Shown piece by piece: positions 6,865-13,750 of a DNA stretch of 33,938 nucleotides; positions within the stretch are counted from its first letter, which is position 1, and every line of letters starts with the position of its first letter. The stretch is from Candidatus Poribacteria bacterium (lineage in GTDB: Bacteria > Poribacteria > WGA-4E > WGA-3G), in NCBI GenBank assembly GCA_021295735.1, contig JAGWBU010000020.1:29115-63052 (forward strand), in the 5' to 3' direction. The notes under the pieces are model-generated. The model saw only the letters and a list, made by a program, of their open reading frames with translations, did no database searches and was not told the DNA's origin. The position numbers and the translations under genes are program-made.

Positions 6865-8124
6865 CTAACTCCACAACCGATCATGTGAACGTTCCGCATC
6901 CCATTCAGTCGTGGGAACGAAATATCCTGTCTCCTCCGCATGCAGATGTTCTCGGATCACTTCCTCATTGAGTTCAATGCCTAAACCCGGCGTTTCTGGC
7001 ACTGCAATATAGCCATCTTGAATAATCGGATTTGGCAATCCAGTTACCATTTCGTCCCACCACGGATTATCCACAGAGTGATTTTCCAACACCATAAAGT
7101 TTGATGTAGCCGCAGCGCAGTGAACGCTCGCCATTGCACAAACAGGCGTGCCTGCCATGTGCAGTGCCATTGCAATGCCGTGTTCTTCAGCAAGATCCCC
7201 AATCTTCTTCGTTTCCAAAATGCCACCCGATGTCGCAATATCGGGATGGCAGATCGCAATCGCCCGATTCTCGAACAACGGCATAAAATCTTCTTTGCAG
7301 TAAATATCCTCGCCCGTGCAAATAGGTGTTGCACACGAATTGGAAAGGCGAACATATTGGTCGGTATATTGCCACGGCACCATATCCTCTAACCACGCGA
7401 GGTTATACTCCTCCAATGCTCTTGCAAGACGAATACAATCCTCAATACCGATATGCCCGAAATGATCTACCGCGAGCGGCACCTCATAACCGATAATGTT
7501 CCGCACCGTTTCTACATATTCACACAATATACTGATGCCTTTTTCCGTCAGGCGAATGCCTGTGAACGGATGCATCAGATTGTTTGTGTCTAAATGTCCA
7601 TCGGGTGCCGAGAGGGTGCCAGACGTACCACGAAGCAGTCCGACACCAATGTCCATCTTCAGAAACGTAAAACCTCTATCTATGCGTTCTTGAAGTTTAT
7701 TGCCCATCGCTTCAGCGTCTTTGAGCGAAGGCGTATCGCTATAACATCGAATTTTGTCTCGAAATTTCCCGCCTGCAAGTTGATAACACGGCACACCGTA
7801 AGCTTTCCCCGCAAGGTCCATCAATGCCATCTCAATTCCACAGACTCCGCCACCTTGCCTTGCATGATGACCAAATTGTTTTATCTGCCGAAAGATTTTA
7901 TCAACGTTACAAGGGTTCTCCCCCAAAATTCTGCTTTTGAGCATCAATGCATAAGTTGGACTCGCGCCATCGCGAACCTCCCCAAGTCCATGTATACCCT
8001 GATTTGTATCAAGTTTCAAGATAGGTCCACCCACTTGTGTTCGAACAATACGCATATCGTTGATTTTGAGTTCTGAGGGACAAGAAGCGGTATTCACATT
8101 TGATAGAATTTGTGATGTTTCCAT
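6865..8124 (-). CDS. Enolase-superfamily enzyme, mandelate racemase/muconate lactonizing type
   Basis: 419 aa. ATG 8124 has AAGGAAA upstream. The N-terminal capping domain covers about 20-140 and the (beta/alpha)7 barrel about 145-390. The metal ligands are D220 (VDHFGH), E246 (WLEDM) and E272 (GEDIY). Catalytic candidates are K156/D158 (FLKMD) and H322 (LHMAG). These fit a racemase or acid-sugar dehydratase acting on a carboxylate, probably a sugar acid; the exact substrate cannot be fixed. The neighbours (RraA-like aldolase, sugar isomerase, Gfo/Idh/MocA) suggest sugar-acid catabolism. The family A element ends 19 nt upstream of the start. Confidence 0.9.
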   Translation of the reverse strand: METSQILSNVNTASCPSELKINDMRIVRTQVGGPILKLDTNQGIHGLGEVRDGASPTYALMLKSRILGENPCNVDKIFRQIKQFGHHARQGGGVCGIEMALMDLAGKAYGVPCYQLAGGKFRDKIRCYSDTPSLKDAEAMGNKLQERIDRGFTFLKMDIGVGLLRGTSGTLSAPDGHLDTNNLMHPFTGIRLTEKGISILCEYVETVRNIIGYEVPLAVDHFGHIGIEDCIRLARALEEYNLAWLEDMVPWQYTDQYVRLSNSCATPICTGEDIYCKEDFMPLFENRAIAICHPDIATSGGILETKKIGDLAEEHGIAMALHMAGTPVCAMASVHCAAATSNFMVLENHSVDNPWWDEMVTGLPNPIIQDGYIAVPETPGLGIELNEEVIREHLHAEETGYFVPTTEWDAERSHDRLWS

Positions 8125-8143
8125 CTGTATTTCCTTTTAGTAA

Positions 8144-8358
8144 TAACGTGAGCTTGATAATTAGAATGAATATAGATGTCCGTTGGGTAGAACGAAGCGA
8201 AACCCAACAATTCAACCGTCTTGAGAGTCCTAAAGAGTTGGGTTTCACTTATTTTTTTGGAAATATCGACCTAAAATAGGTCAACAACCTCTCTTTAGGG
8301 TCTGTTTTTATTGTCCATTTCCGTTCTACCCCACCGAATGCCGTAGGCGCATTCGGTC
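8144..8358 (+). mobile_element. Miniature element family A, copy 2
   Basis: It opens with TAACGTGAGCTTGATAA (8144-8160), then a GTTGGGT...AACCCAAC hairpin and TCAACAACCTCTCTTTAG, as in copy 3. From about 8345 it no longer matches copy 3 and the expected right end is not found. The right boundary given is where the target site of element B begins. The 433-nt gap between the racemase-like gene and the carboxypeptidase gene consists entirely of this element and element B. Confidence 0.7.
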
Positions 8359-8368
8359 GTTAGTAATA

Positions 8369-8557
8369 CTATAGTTTGGACACTTTTTGTCTTGATGAAA
8401 TTGAGTTTCATCTGTTTTGTCTGTGGGTGGGGTGTAGGTCGGGTAGAGCAACAGCGAAACCCGACAAATGCCAGACGTGTCGGGTTTCGCATTCGCTCTA
8501 CCCGACCTACGAATACCTACGAATACCTAAGAACTCTAAAAATTGTCCAAACTATAG
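8369..8557. mobile_element. Miniature element B, 189 bp, with 9-bp target duplication
   Basis: The perfect 14-bp inverted ends are CTATAGTTTGGACA (8369-8382) and TGTCCAAACTATAG (8544-8557). They are flanked by the direct repeat TTAGTAATA at 8360-8368 and 8558-8566. The interior holds a near-perfect hairpin. GTAGGTCGGGTAGAGC (8434-8449) pairs with 8495-8510, and GCGAAACCCGACA (8454-8466) pairs with 8478-8490. No reading frame resembles a transposase. This is the structure of a MITE mobilised in trans by an IS with the same ends. Confidence 0.85.
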
Positions 8558-9268
8558 TTAGTAATAGGTTAAAGCAGTATCTAAAACGCCTAAATGGAGT
8601 GAAGCGCGTTGTTCAAGTGGCCAAACGGTCGGTGTTTCGGTGATGATGACATGCTTGCTGTGGAAATGTAATAGGTAGGGAGCTAAACCTTGCGTGCCCC
8701 ATTCTGAGGCAACCTTGTAAACGCCTTGGGCGATGTCAGGCGCATCTTCACCCGAATCTTCGGTATCTATCGGACCTATGGATTTGACAGTGTTAGCGAT
8801 TTCGGGACCGATATACTGTTCATCCTGTTTTCCTTCGTAGAGGTAGAATCCTGTTGTCTCATAGTCTTCATGAAAGTCTATCGCTAATGAAAATTGTGTT
8901 TGACCAAGTGCTTTTTTGACGATTGCCACCTCAGAAATTTTCTCGGTCTCAAAAGAACGGTTAATATCAACACCATCGCTATTCTCTCGTGTATCGTGGA
9001 CATAACCATAAGGATTGACACACGGAATTACCACAAACGTAAACTTTTTCAGGAGTTCGGTATTATCGCGTTCTAAGAACTGTAGGACTGCTTCTATACC
9101 TGCGGGTTCATCGCCGTGTACGCCACCCGTGATTAGGATGTTCTTGGACGTGTTTGTTGATGATTCAAGACGAAGTAGATGTATTGGATAGTCGGAAACT
9201 TTACCGATTATTTTCATCGGTATTTCTATTTTGTTCAGACGATCAACTATCATACTATAATCGCGCAA
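8558..9268 (-). CDS. M14-type zinc carboxypeptidase/deacylase-like protein
   Basis: 236 aa from TTG 9268, preferred because AAAGGA sits 8 nt upstream; ATG 9253 has no SD. The zinc site of the M14/succinylglutamate desuccinylase fold is visible as HGDE (H51, E54) and DFHED (H133). NPYGYVHDTREN, DINRSF (101-106) and a candidate catalytic glutamate E211 in ITETP are also present. It lacks a signal peptide. It may remove an acyl or aminoacyl group from a small molecule. It lies 39 nt after the RraA-like gene and is probably in the same operon. Its stop codon lies in the duplicated target site of element B. Confidence 0.82.
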   Translation of the reverse strand: MRDYSMIVDRLNKIEIPMKIIGKVSDYPIHLLRLESSTNTSKNILITGGVHGDEPAGIEAVLQFLERDNTELLKKFTFVVIPCVNPYGYVHDTRENSDGVDINRSFETEKISEVAIVKKALGQTQFSLAIDFHEDYETTGFYLYEGKQDEQYIGPEIANTVKSIGPIDTEDSGEDAPDIAQGVYKVASEWGTQGLAPYLLHFHSKHVIITETPTVWPLEQRASLHLGVLDTALTYY

Positions 9269-9307
9269 TATGAGAATCCTTTATTGAGGAGCAATCTGCA
9301 ATAAAAC

Positions 9308-10114
9308 CTATTCTTGTGTATTTCGCCACTCAGCGAAATCCTTTTCAATCTCTTCCGACCATTTCCGATCAATTTCGCCGGGGGTGTAGACGCTTTCTCG
9401 CAAACGTTGGTGTCCAAATCGGTCGCGAAGTTGAACCTCCTCACCTTGTTCAACGACCTGCTGTGCAAAGTGCGGTGGAATAAAGATTACCCCGCCACGT
9501 CTACCTAAAACCACATCTCCAGGTAAAACGGTCGCTTCAGCGATGCGGATAGGAATGTTAATACCGGTGAGTGTGACGTTTGCAATCCCAGTCGGGTCTA
9601 CACCACGCACAAATGTAGCAAAATCTGACAATTCATAAATACCATCCAAATCTCTGATACCGCCGTCAATTACCATGCCTGTCCTTGTTTTCGCGTAGAT
9701 AGAATTGCCGAGGTTATCACCAGCAAAAGTGCCTTCTTTAACTTTTCCAAAAAGGTCTACGACGATAACATCATCTTGGACAAGCGTATCAATCACCCAT
9801 GAGTTTTGACCACCAACACGACCTTCTTTTTCACCTTGTGTTGAAACGGCATCGTTAAAGTCAGGACGGACCGGGATAAAAGCGCAAGTTACTGCCCTGC
9901 CAACGAGAACAAGGTCCGGATGCAGATTCATCCAATCGCCTGCAAACTGAAACCTATAACCATGACCGTTAAGCACACCCCACGCCTGCTCAATGCTGAT
10001 TGCTTTCATCCGTTGAAGAATATCATCGGGAACGCGCGGGCGTCCATCAGGGAAGCGATCACCTTCCCATAAATGCGTCATTGCAAGGATGTTTTCTTTA
10101 TTGATAAGTTGCAC
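9308..10114 (-). CDS. RraA family protein (4-hydroxy-4-methyl-2-oxoglutarate aldolase-like)
   Basis: 268 aa from GTG 10114, supported by GGAAGGGA upstream; the first ATG is at codon 12. The RraA/HMG-aldolase core is seen as GDNLGNSIYAKTRTG (132-146) and DGGIRDLDGI (150-159), with R154 and D155 the usual substrate- and metal-binding residues. LPGDVVLGRRGGVIFIP (197-213) is also typical. The protein is longer than E. coli RraA (about 160 aa), with extra N- and C-terminal segments seen in the catabolic members. It may cleave a 2-oxo acid to pyruvate in this sugar-acid block. It is 30 nt after the isomerase gene. Confidence 0.88.
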   Translation of the reverse strand: MQLINKENILAMTHLWEGDRFPDGRPRVPDDILQRMKAISIEQAWGVLNGHGYRFQFAGDWMNLHPDLVLVGRAVTCAFIPVRPDFNDAVSTQGEKEGRVGGQNSWVIDTLVQDDVIVVDLFGKVKEGTFAGDNLGNSIYAKTRTGMVIDGGIRDLDGIYELSDFATFVRGVDPTGIANVTLTGINIPIRIAEATVLPGDVVLGRRGGVIFIPPHFAQQVVEQGEEVQLRDRFGHQRLRESVYTPGEIDRKWSEEIEKDFAEWRNTQE

Positions 10115-10144
10115 GTTTTGTCCCTTCCGCGAGTAGTATTAGCG

Positions 10145-10999
10145 TTAAAGTCCTGCGTTCTGCCACACCTGATTAAGTGATTCCGCGGTGGCTTTCGCAG
10201 CATCAGCGGGATCCATTGCATTCACCTCTTTACTGAACGGTTCCGGTGTTACGGGACCTTCATAACCGATGTTGGATAGGATTTGCATCAATTCGGTAAG
10301 TGGAATAACACCCGTTTCAGCAGGCAAACAACGGATGTTGTCAATCTGTTCATCTGGATCAATTCCTGCTGGCGCGTCATTGATATGGACATAAACAACG
10401 TCCGATGCGGAAAGTTTTCTAACATCGTCAACGGTAGAACGACAGGTGTACCAGTGCCACGTATCAAAGAGTAATCCAACGTTACCTGTCCCAACTGATG
10501 CAGCAAGTCCCAACATCGCGTCCATTGAATATGCAAAAAGGTGTTTTGCAGATTTCCGACTTGTCGCCGGTCCAATAAACTCAAGACCTATTGAATGACC
10601 GTGTGCCTTGAGAATTTCGGCAACAGAACGGAGTCGTTTGACTGAGAAATCCCAATTTTCCTGAAACGGCATATCGTTTGAAGCAGGTCCGACAACGGTA
10701 GTCGTACGAAAACACCCAAGTTCAGCAGCAAGTTCAGCACGGGCAGGTAATTGTGCTAATCCAGCATAATAATCAGCATCAGAGCCACGCCAATTAACAC
10801 CGAATCCCCAACCGCCCATCGCGATGCCAGCGTCCGTCCACAAGTCTTTTACATATTGGGCAGAATGCTCCTCAGCAAGTTGACTCGCTTCACCGATATT
10901 TAGGTCAAGCCCTTCAAATCCGGCTTCTTTTGCTAATGCCAGACCCTCTTTCATATCTGCATGGATACCAATTGCACCCGTACTTAGATTTTTAAACAT
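10145..10999 (-). CDS. Sugar phosphate isomerase/epimerase family protein (xylose isomerase-like TIM barrel)
   Basis: 284 aa. ATG 10999 has AAGGAGAAA upstream. It is an AP endonuclease 2/xylose isomerase-like barrel with the expected metal ligands E140 (GLEFIG), D179/H182 (LLFDTWHWY), H205 (VHINDAP) and E253 (PEPFS). Such proteins isomerise or epimerise keto-sugars, inositols or hydroxypyruvate-type substrates; the substrate is not deducible here. It is first in a probable operon with the RraA-like and M14-like genes (gaps of 30 and 39 nt). Confidence 0.9.
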   Translation of the reverse strand: MFKNLSTGAIGIHADMKEGLALAKEAGFEGLDLNIGEASQLAEEHSAQYVKDLWTDAGIAMGGWGFGVNWRGSDADYYAGLAQLPARAELAAELGCFRTTTVVGPASNDMPFQENWDFSVKRLRSVAEILKAHGHSIGLEFIGPATSRKSAKHLFAYSMDAMLGLAASVGTGNVGLLFDTWHWYTCRSTVDDVRKLSASDVVYVHINDAPAGIDPDEQIDNIRCLPAETGVIPLTELMQILSNIGYEGPVTPEPFSKEVNAMDPADAAKATAESLNQVWQNAGL

Positions 11000-11072
11000 A
11001 ATTTCTCCTTTTCTTTATTCTTTCTATTTTGTTGGAATATGTCTGCAAAATATAATGAAATCCATTACTATT

Positions 11073-11200
11073 CTTACATTTTGGGCATCGCGACGATTTC
11101 AAATTCACTAAAGGGAAAATGTAAGAGGCGCAATGAATTGCGCGACTACAAACGCCAAAAATCTAAAGAGAAATGTGTTGGTTTTTAGATTTTACTGTAA
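11073..11200 (+). repeat. Dispersed repeat family C, copy 2, with extra inverted pair
   Basis: GAGGCGCAATGAATTGCGC at 11125 and GACTACAAACGC match 3671-3701 with one base change. The tail TTTTAGATTTTACTGTAATT also corresponds to copy 1. Just before it, CTTACATTTT (11073-11082) and AAAATGTAAG (11116-11125) form a perfect 10-bp inverted pair. The repeat fills most of the 201-nt gap and abuts the PhyH stop codon at 11201. Confidence 0.7.
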
Positions 11201-11905
11201 TTATTGTTTTTCACCACGCAAAACTTTCGCAGCAACTGCCCATGGATAGTCAGTATCTTCAGCCTTGGCATCACGATAGGTAGGAATCCAGACCCAGCGT
11301 TCCTCACCTGAGCGGTTAGGATGACTTGAGTGAAGCGTCAGATCATGAAAAAAGACTGCGCCGCCTGCTTCCAACTCTGCTGTAACAGCAAGACTTTCAT
11401 CAACAGCATCGGGACGCAAACGATTTCCAAACCCGTGCCCATCACTTGCATCGCCATCATGCACAATCGCGGATTTATGTGAACCCGGAAATAATTTGAG
11501 ACATCCGTTTTCAACAGTAACATCATCAAGTGCAACCCAAATTGAATGTTTGTGTGCACCATGCCAATAGTGCCAATCTTGATGCCACGGACTCGCAAAG
11601 GTCATCGCTTCGCTCTTAAAAACGACCTTATCGCTCAGAAATTCAATATCAGGTGCAAGTATTTCCGCCAATACATCAAGAATTCGTTCATCGCCGACTG
11701 CTTCCTGAAAGACAGGACTTCGTGCCGCTAAACCAACATAAACACCGTGTCCAGCAACCGAACCCGTCTCTTTCTTAACTGCCTCCAGAATGTCAATACA
11801 TTCCAATTTTAGCCGTTGCACCTCATCCCGCGTAAACAGATTAGGAACGATAGCAAACCCTGTCCGAGCAAAATCGTCGCATAGGGTTGACATTTCAACA
11901 TTCAT
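11201..11905 (-). CDS. Phytanoyl-CoA dioxygenase (PhyH) family protein
   Basis: 234 aa. Fe(II)/2-oxoglutarate oxygenase with WHQD (H108, D110), the distal histidine H192 in LTLHSSHPNRS, and arginine R203 in EERWVW as the 2-oxoglutarate contact. WVALDDVTVENGCLKLFPGSH (123-143) is the classic PhyH core. The start ATG 11905 is only 2 nt past the stop of the Gfo/Idh/MocA gene, and its SD (GAGG) lies inside that gene, so translation is probably coupled. An alternative ATG is at codon 5. Substrate unknown. Confidence 0.92.
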   Translation of the reverse strand: MNVEMSTLCDDFARTGFAIVPNLFTRDEVQRLKLECIDILEAVKKETGSVAGHGVYVGLAARSPVFQEAVGDERILDVLAEILAPDIEFLSDKVVFKSEAMTFASPWHQDWHYWHGAHKHSIWVALDDVTVENGCLKLFPGSHKSAIVHDGDASDGHGFGNRLRPDAVDESLAVTAELEAGGAVFFHDLTLHSSHPNRSGEERWVWIPTYRDAKAEDTDYPWAVAAKVLRGEKQ

Positions 11906-11907
11906 AT

Positions 11908-12972
11908 TTATTCTACCTCAATGTGAACCTCGCGTCCCGTCTCACCACTTTTGAGCAAACCTTCCATCATCTGCTGAACGATCAGTCCGTGCCGAAGCGG
12001 TGCTTTGCACTGGACACCATCTAAGATACATTCAATGAAATGATCAGCAATCGCATCCCATGCTTCATTGTATTTACTCTTAGGCAAGGTTATATCTATA
12101 TCTTCAAATTCGCCTTTTTTATCTGTTCTATATGCTTTCAAGGGGCTAAGTGTCGCACCAGCTTCCGTTCCGAACAGTTCTATCTGAAATTCGCCTGGTT
12201 GATGAGATGCCCAGAAACTTTCCACTTGTAATCCTATTCCGTTTTCAAAGGTAATAAATCCGCCAGCATAATCGTCAGAGTCATATTTCTCGTACGTCTC
12301 CTTCGGCGGTTTTGTACGGTTCCAATAGCCGAGTCCGCGCGGTCCAAACTTTGCACCCGCAGCACCAAGAACAGCAACAGGTTTCGGCATACCTATAATC
12401 CACCAGACAGAATCAAGCACATGCACCCCCATATCACGGAATGCGCCGCCACCTTTCTGTATGAAACCGAGATTCCATGCGGGGATTCCACTTCTGCGAA
12501 CACTTCGCGCACGGGCATAATATAGTTCACCGAAATAGTTGTCACGAGCAAGATTACCAAGGTGTTGGCAGCTATGACCAAAACGAGTTGAAAGAGACAT
12601 CATATTGACGACTCCTGCAGTCTCGGCTTCTTGGACTAACTTTTCCGCTGCTTCTTCGCAATCTGCCAGCGGCTTTGTTACCATGACATGCTTACCATTC
12701 CGCACTGCTTCTAACGCTATCGGCACATGCCACTGATTCGGTGTCCCAACAAACACTGCGTCAATATCCGACGCTTTGCACATCTCCTTGTAATCTGTGT
12801 AGCGTTTGACTTTACCCGGTAAATCTTTGGCAAAACCTTTCATGCGTTCTTCATCAAGATCGCAAAGCGCTACAACTTTTCCTCTTGCATTCCTTGAGAG
12901 TGCTGCCCCATTCGGTCTACCAATACCCATGCCGACAACAGCAACGCGGACCTGTTTTTTCTTAGATGCCAT
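11908..12972 (-). CDS. Gfo/Idh/MocA family oxidoreductase
   Basis: 354 aa from ATG 12972, with GGAGA upstream. The frame is open back to 13065, but that part overlaps the cytochrome gene and does not look like this family. The Rossmann motif is VAVVGMGIGRPNGAAL (10-25). CDLD (37-40) binds the nucleotide ribose. VTKPLA (98-103) is the EKP-type motif with catalytic K100. FRDMGVHVLD (178-187) carries the active-site histidine H184. It oxidises a sugar, inositol or related polyol with NAD(P). There is no Tat signal, so it is cytoplasmic. It is coupled with the downstream PhyH. Confidence 0.92.
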   Translation of the reverse strand: MASKKKQVRVAVVGMGIGRPNGAALSRNARGKVVALCDLDEERMKGFAKDLPGKVKRYTDYKEMCKASDIDAVFVGTPNQWHVPIALEAVRNGKHVMVTKPLADCEEAAEKLVQEAETAGVVNMMSLSTRFGHSCQHLGNLARDNYFGELYYARARSVRRSGIPAWNLGFIQKGGGAFRDMGVHVLDSVWWIIGMPKPVAVLGAAGAKFGPRGLGYWNRTKPPKETYEKYDSDDYAGGFITFENGIGLQVESFWASHQPGEFQIELFGTEAGATLSPLKAYRTDKKGEFEDIDITLPKSKYNEAWDAIADHFIECILDGVQCKAPLRHGLIVQQMMEGLLKSGETGREVHIEVE

Positions 12973-13048
12973 TATAATAGTGTCTCCAATTTTGATAGTT
13001 ACGGCACACCAAATGCACTTATAGTATTCGGCGGCATGTGCCTCTATT

Positions 13049-13621
13049 TTAAAATGGTCTGCCAAATCTATTCAATATCGGACTGACTTCGTTTTTGACA
13101 GGTTTAATTGATTTCAGGTACGCCCAAATTGCCTTCAAGTCAGTATCACTCATTTGGGCATAATGCTTTGTTGTCAGCGTCTGCATCGGCGGAAAAATCT
13201 TTCGATTGTCTTTAGTGCCCTGATGATGTCCGGTACGTATAGCATCAATGAACATCTTCTCTGTCCATTCACCTAATCCTGTTTCTTTGTCTGGAGTCAA
13301 ATTAGATGCAAAACTTGTTCCGAACGGACCTGAAAAAGCACTCAATTTAGGTGAAGTCAATAGAAAAATGCTCTGTCGCATCATGTTAAAATTATAACGC
13401 GGAGAAGATTCAGTTGCAGGATGTCCCGCGAGATACATGTCCATATTGTATTCAGCACCCGCACGTGGTGTATGGCAATATCCGCACGCAGCAACTGCAT
13501 CAACAAGATATTTCCCGCGTTCCACCATATCATTCTGGCTTTCGACTGACTGGATACTTATCGCTATTATGACACCGATGAAAAGTATCGTTAAACCAAA
13601 TATTAAAAGTTTTTGGCGCAT
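13049..13621 (-). CDS. Exported monohaem cytochrome c
   Basis: 190 aa. AGGAG precedes ATG 13621. A hydrophobic segment at about 5-24 is an uncleaved anchor or signal peptide. The haem motif is CGYCH (C46, C49, H50). The likely axial methionine is M146 in FPPMQTL, and LKAIWAYLKSIKPV near the C-terminus is the typical closing helix. This resembles the cytochrome c subunit that takes electrons from periplasmic sugar or alcohol dehydrogenases. It lies 76 nt before the Gfo/Idh/MocA gene, so it could share its transcript. CTCACGTTAA at 13659 resembles the outer end of family A, but only 10 bases match. Confidence 0.87.
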   Translation of the reverse strand: MRQKLLIFGLTILFIGVIIAISIQSVESQNDMVERGKYLVDAVAACGYCHTPRAGAEYNMDMYLAGHPATESSPRYNFNMMRQSIFLLTSPKLSAFSGPFGTSFASNLTPDKETGLGEWTEKMFIDAIRTGHHQGTKDNRKIFPPMQTLTTKHYAQMSDTDLKAIWAYLKSIKPVKNEVSPILNRFGRPF

Positions 13622-13696
13622 TTCATTTCTCCTATAAAATTCAAATCTTGTGTAAATCTCACGTTAATTTAGCACTTTGTGCAAATAGATGCAATA

Positions 13697-13723
13697 GAAA
13701 AAGGCGCGGTTTAGACCGCGCCT
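13697..13723 (-). terminator. Rho-independent terminator of the TonB receptor gene
   Basis: AGGCGCGGT (13702-13710), loop TTAG, and ACCGCGCCT (13715-13723) form a perfect 9-bp stem. On the minus strand it is followed by TTTTT and then CTATTG. It sits 28 nt past the stop of the TonB-dependent receptor. Confidence 0.9.
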
Positions 13724-13750
13724 AAAATTCGTAGTAGCTATAAAACGATC

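Noticed and set aside
7594..8076. 160-aa frame antisense to the enolase-superfamily gene
   Set aside because: Lies opposite all the conserved active-site codons; no SD or domain.
12973..13065. Extended N-terminus of the Gfo/Idh/MocA protein
   Set aside because: It overlaps the cytochrome c gene and precedes the Rossmann motif by too much; ATG 12972 has an SD.
13659..13668. Further family A end (CTCACGTTAA) upstream of the cytochrome c gene
   Set aside because: Only 10 bases match, no partner end or interior is found, and the orientation is opposite to the other three.
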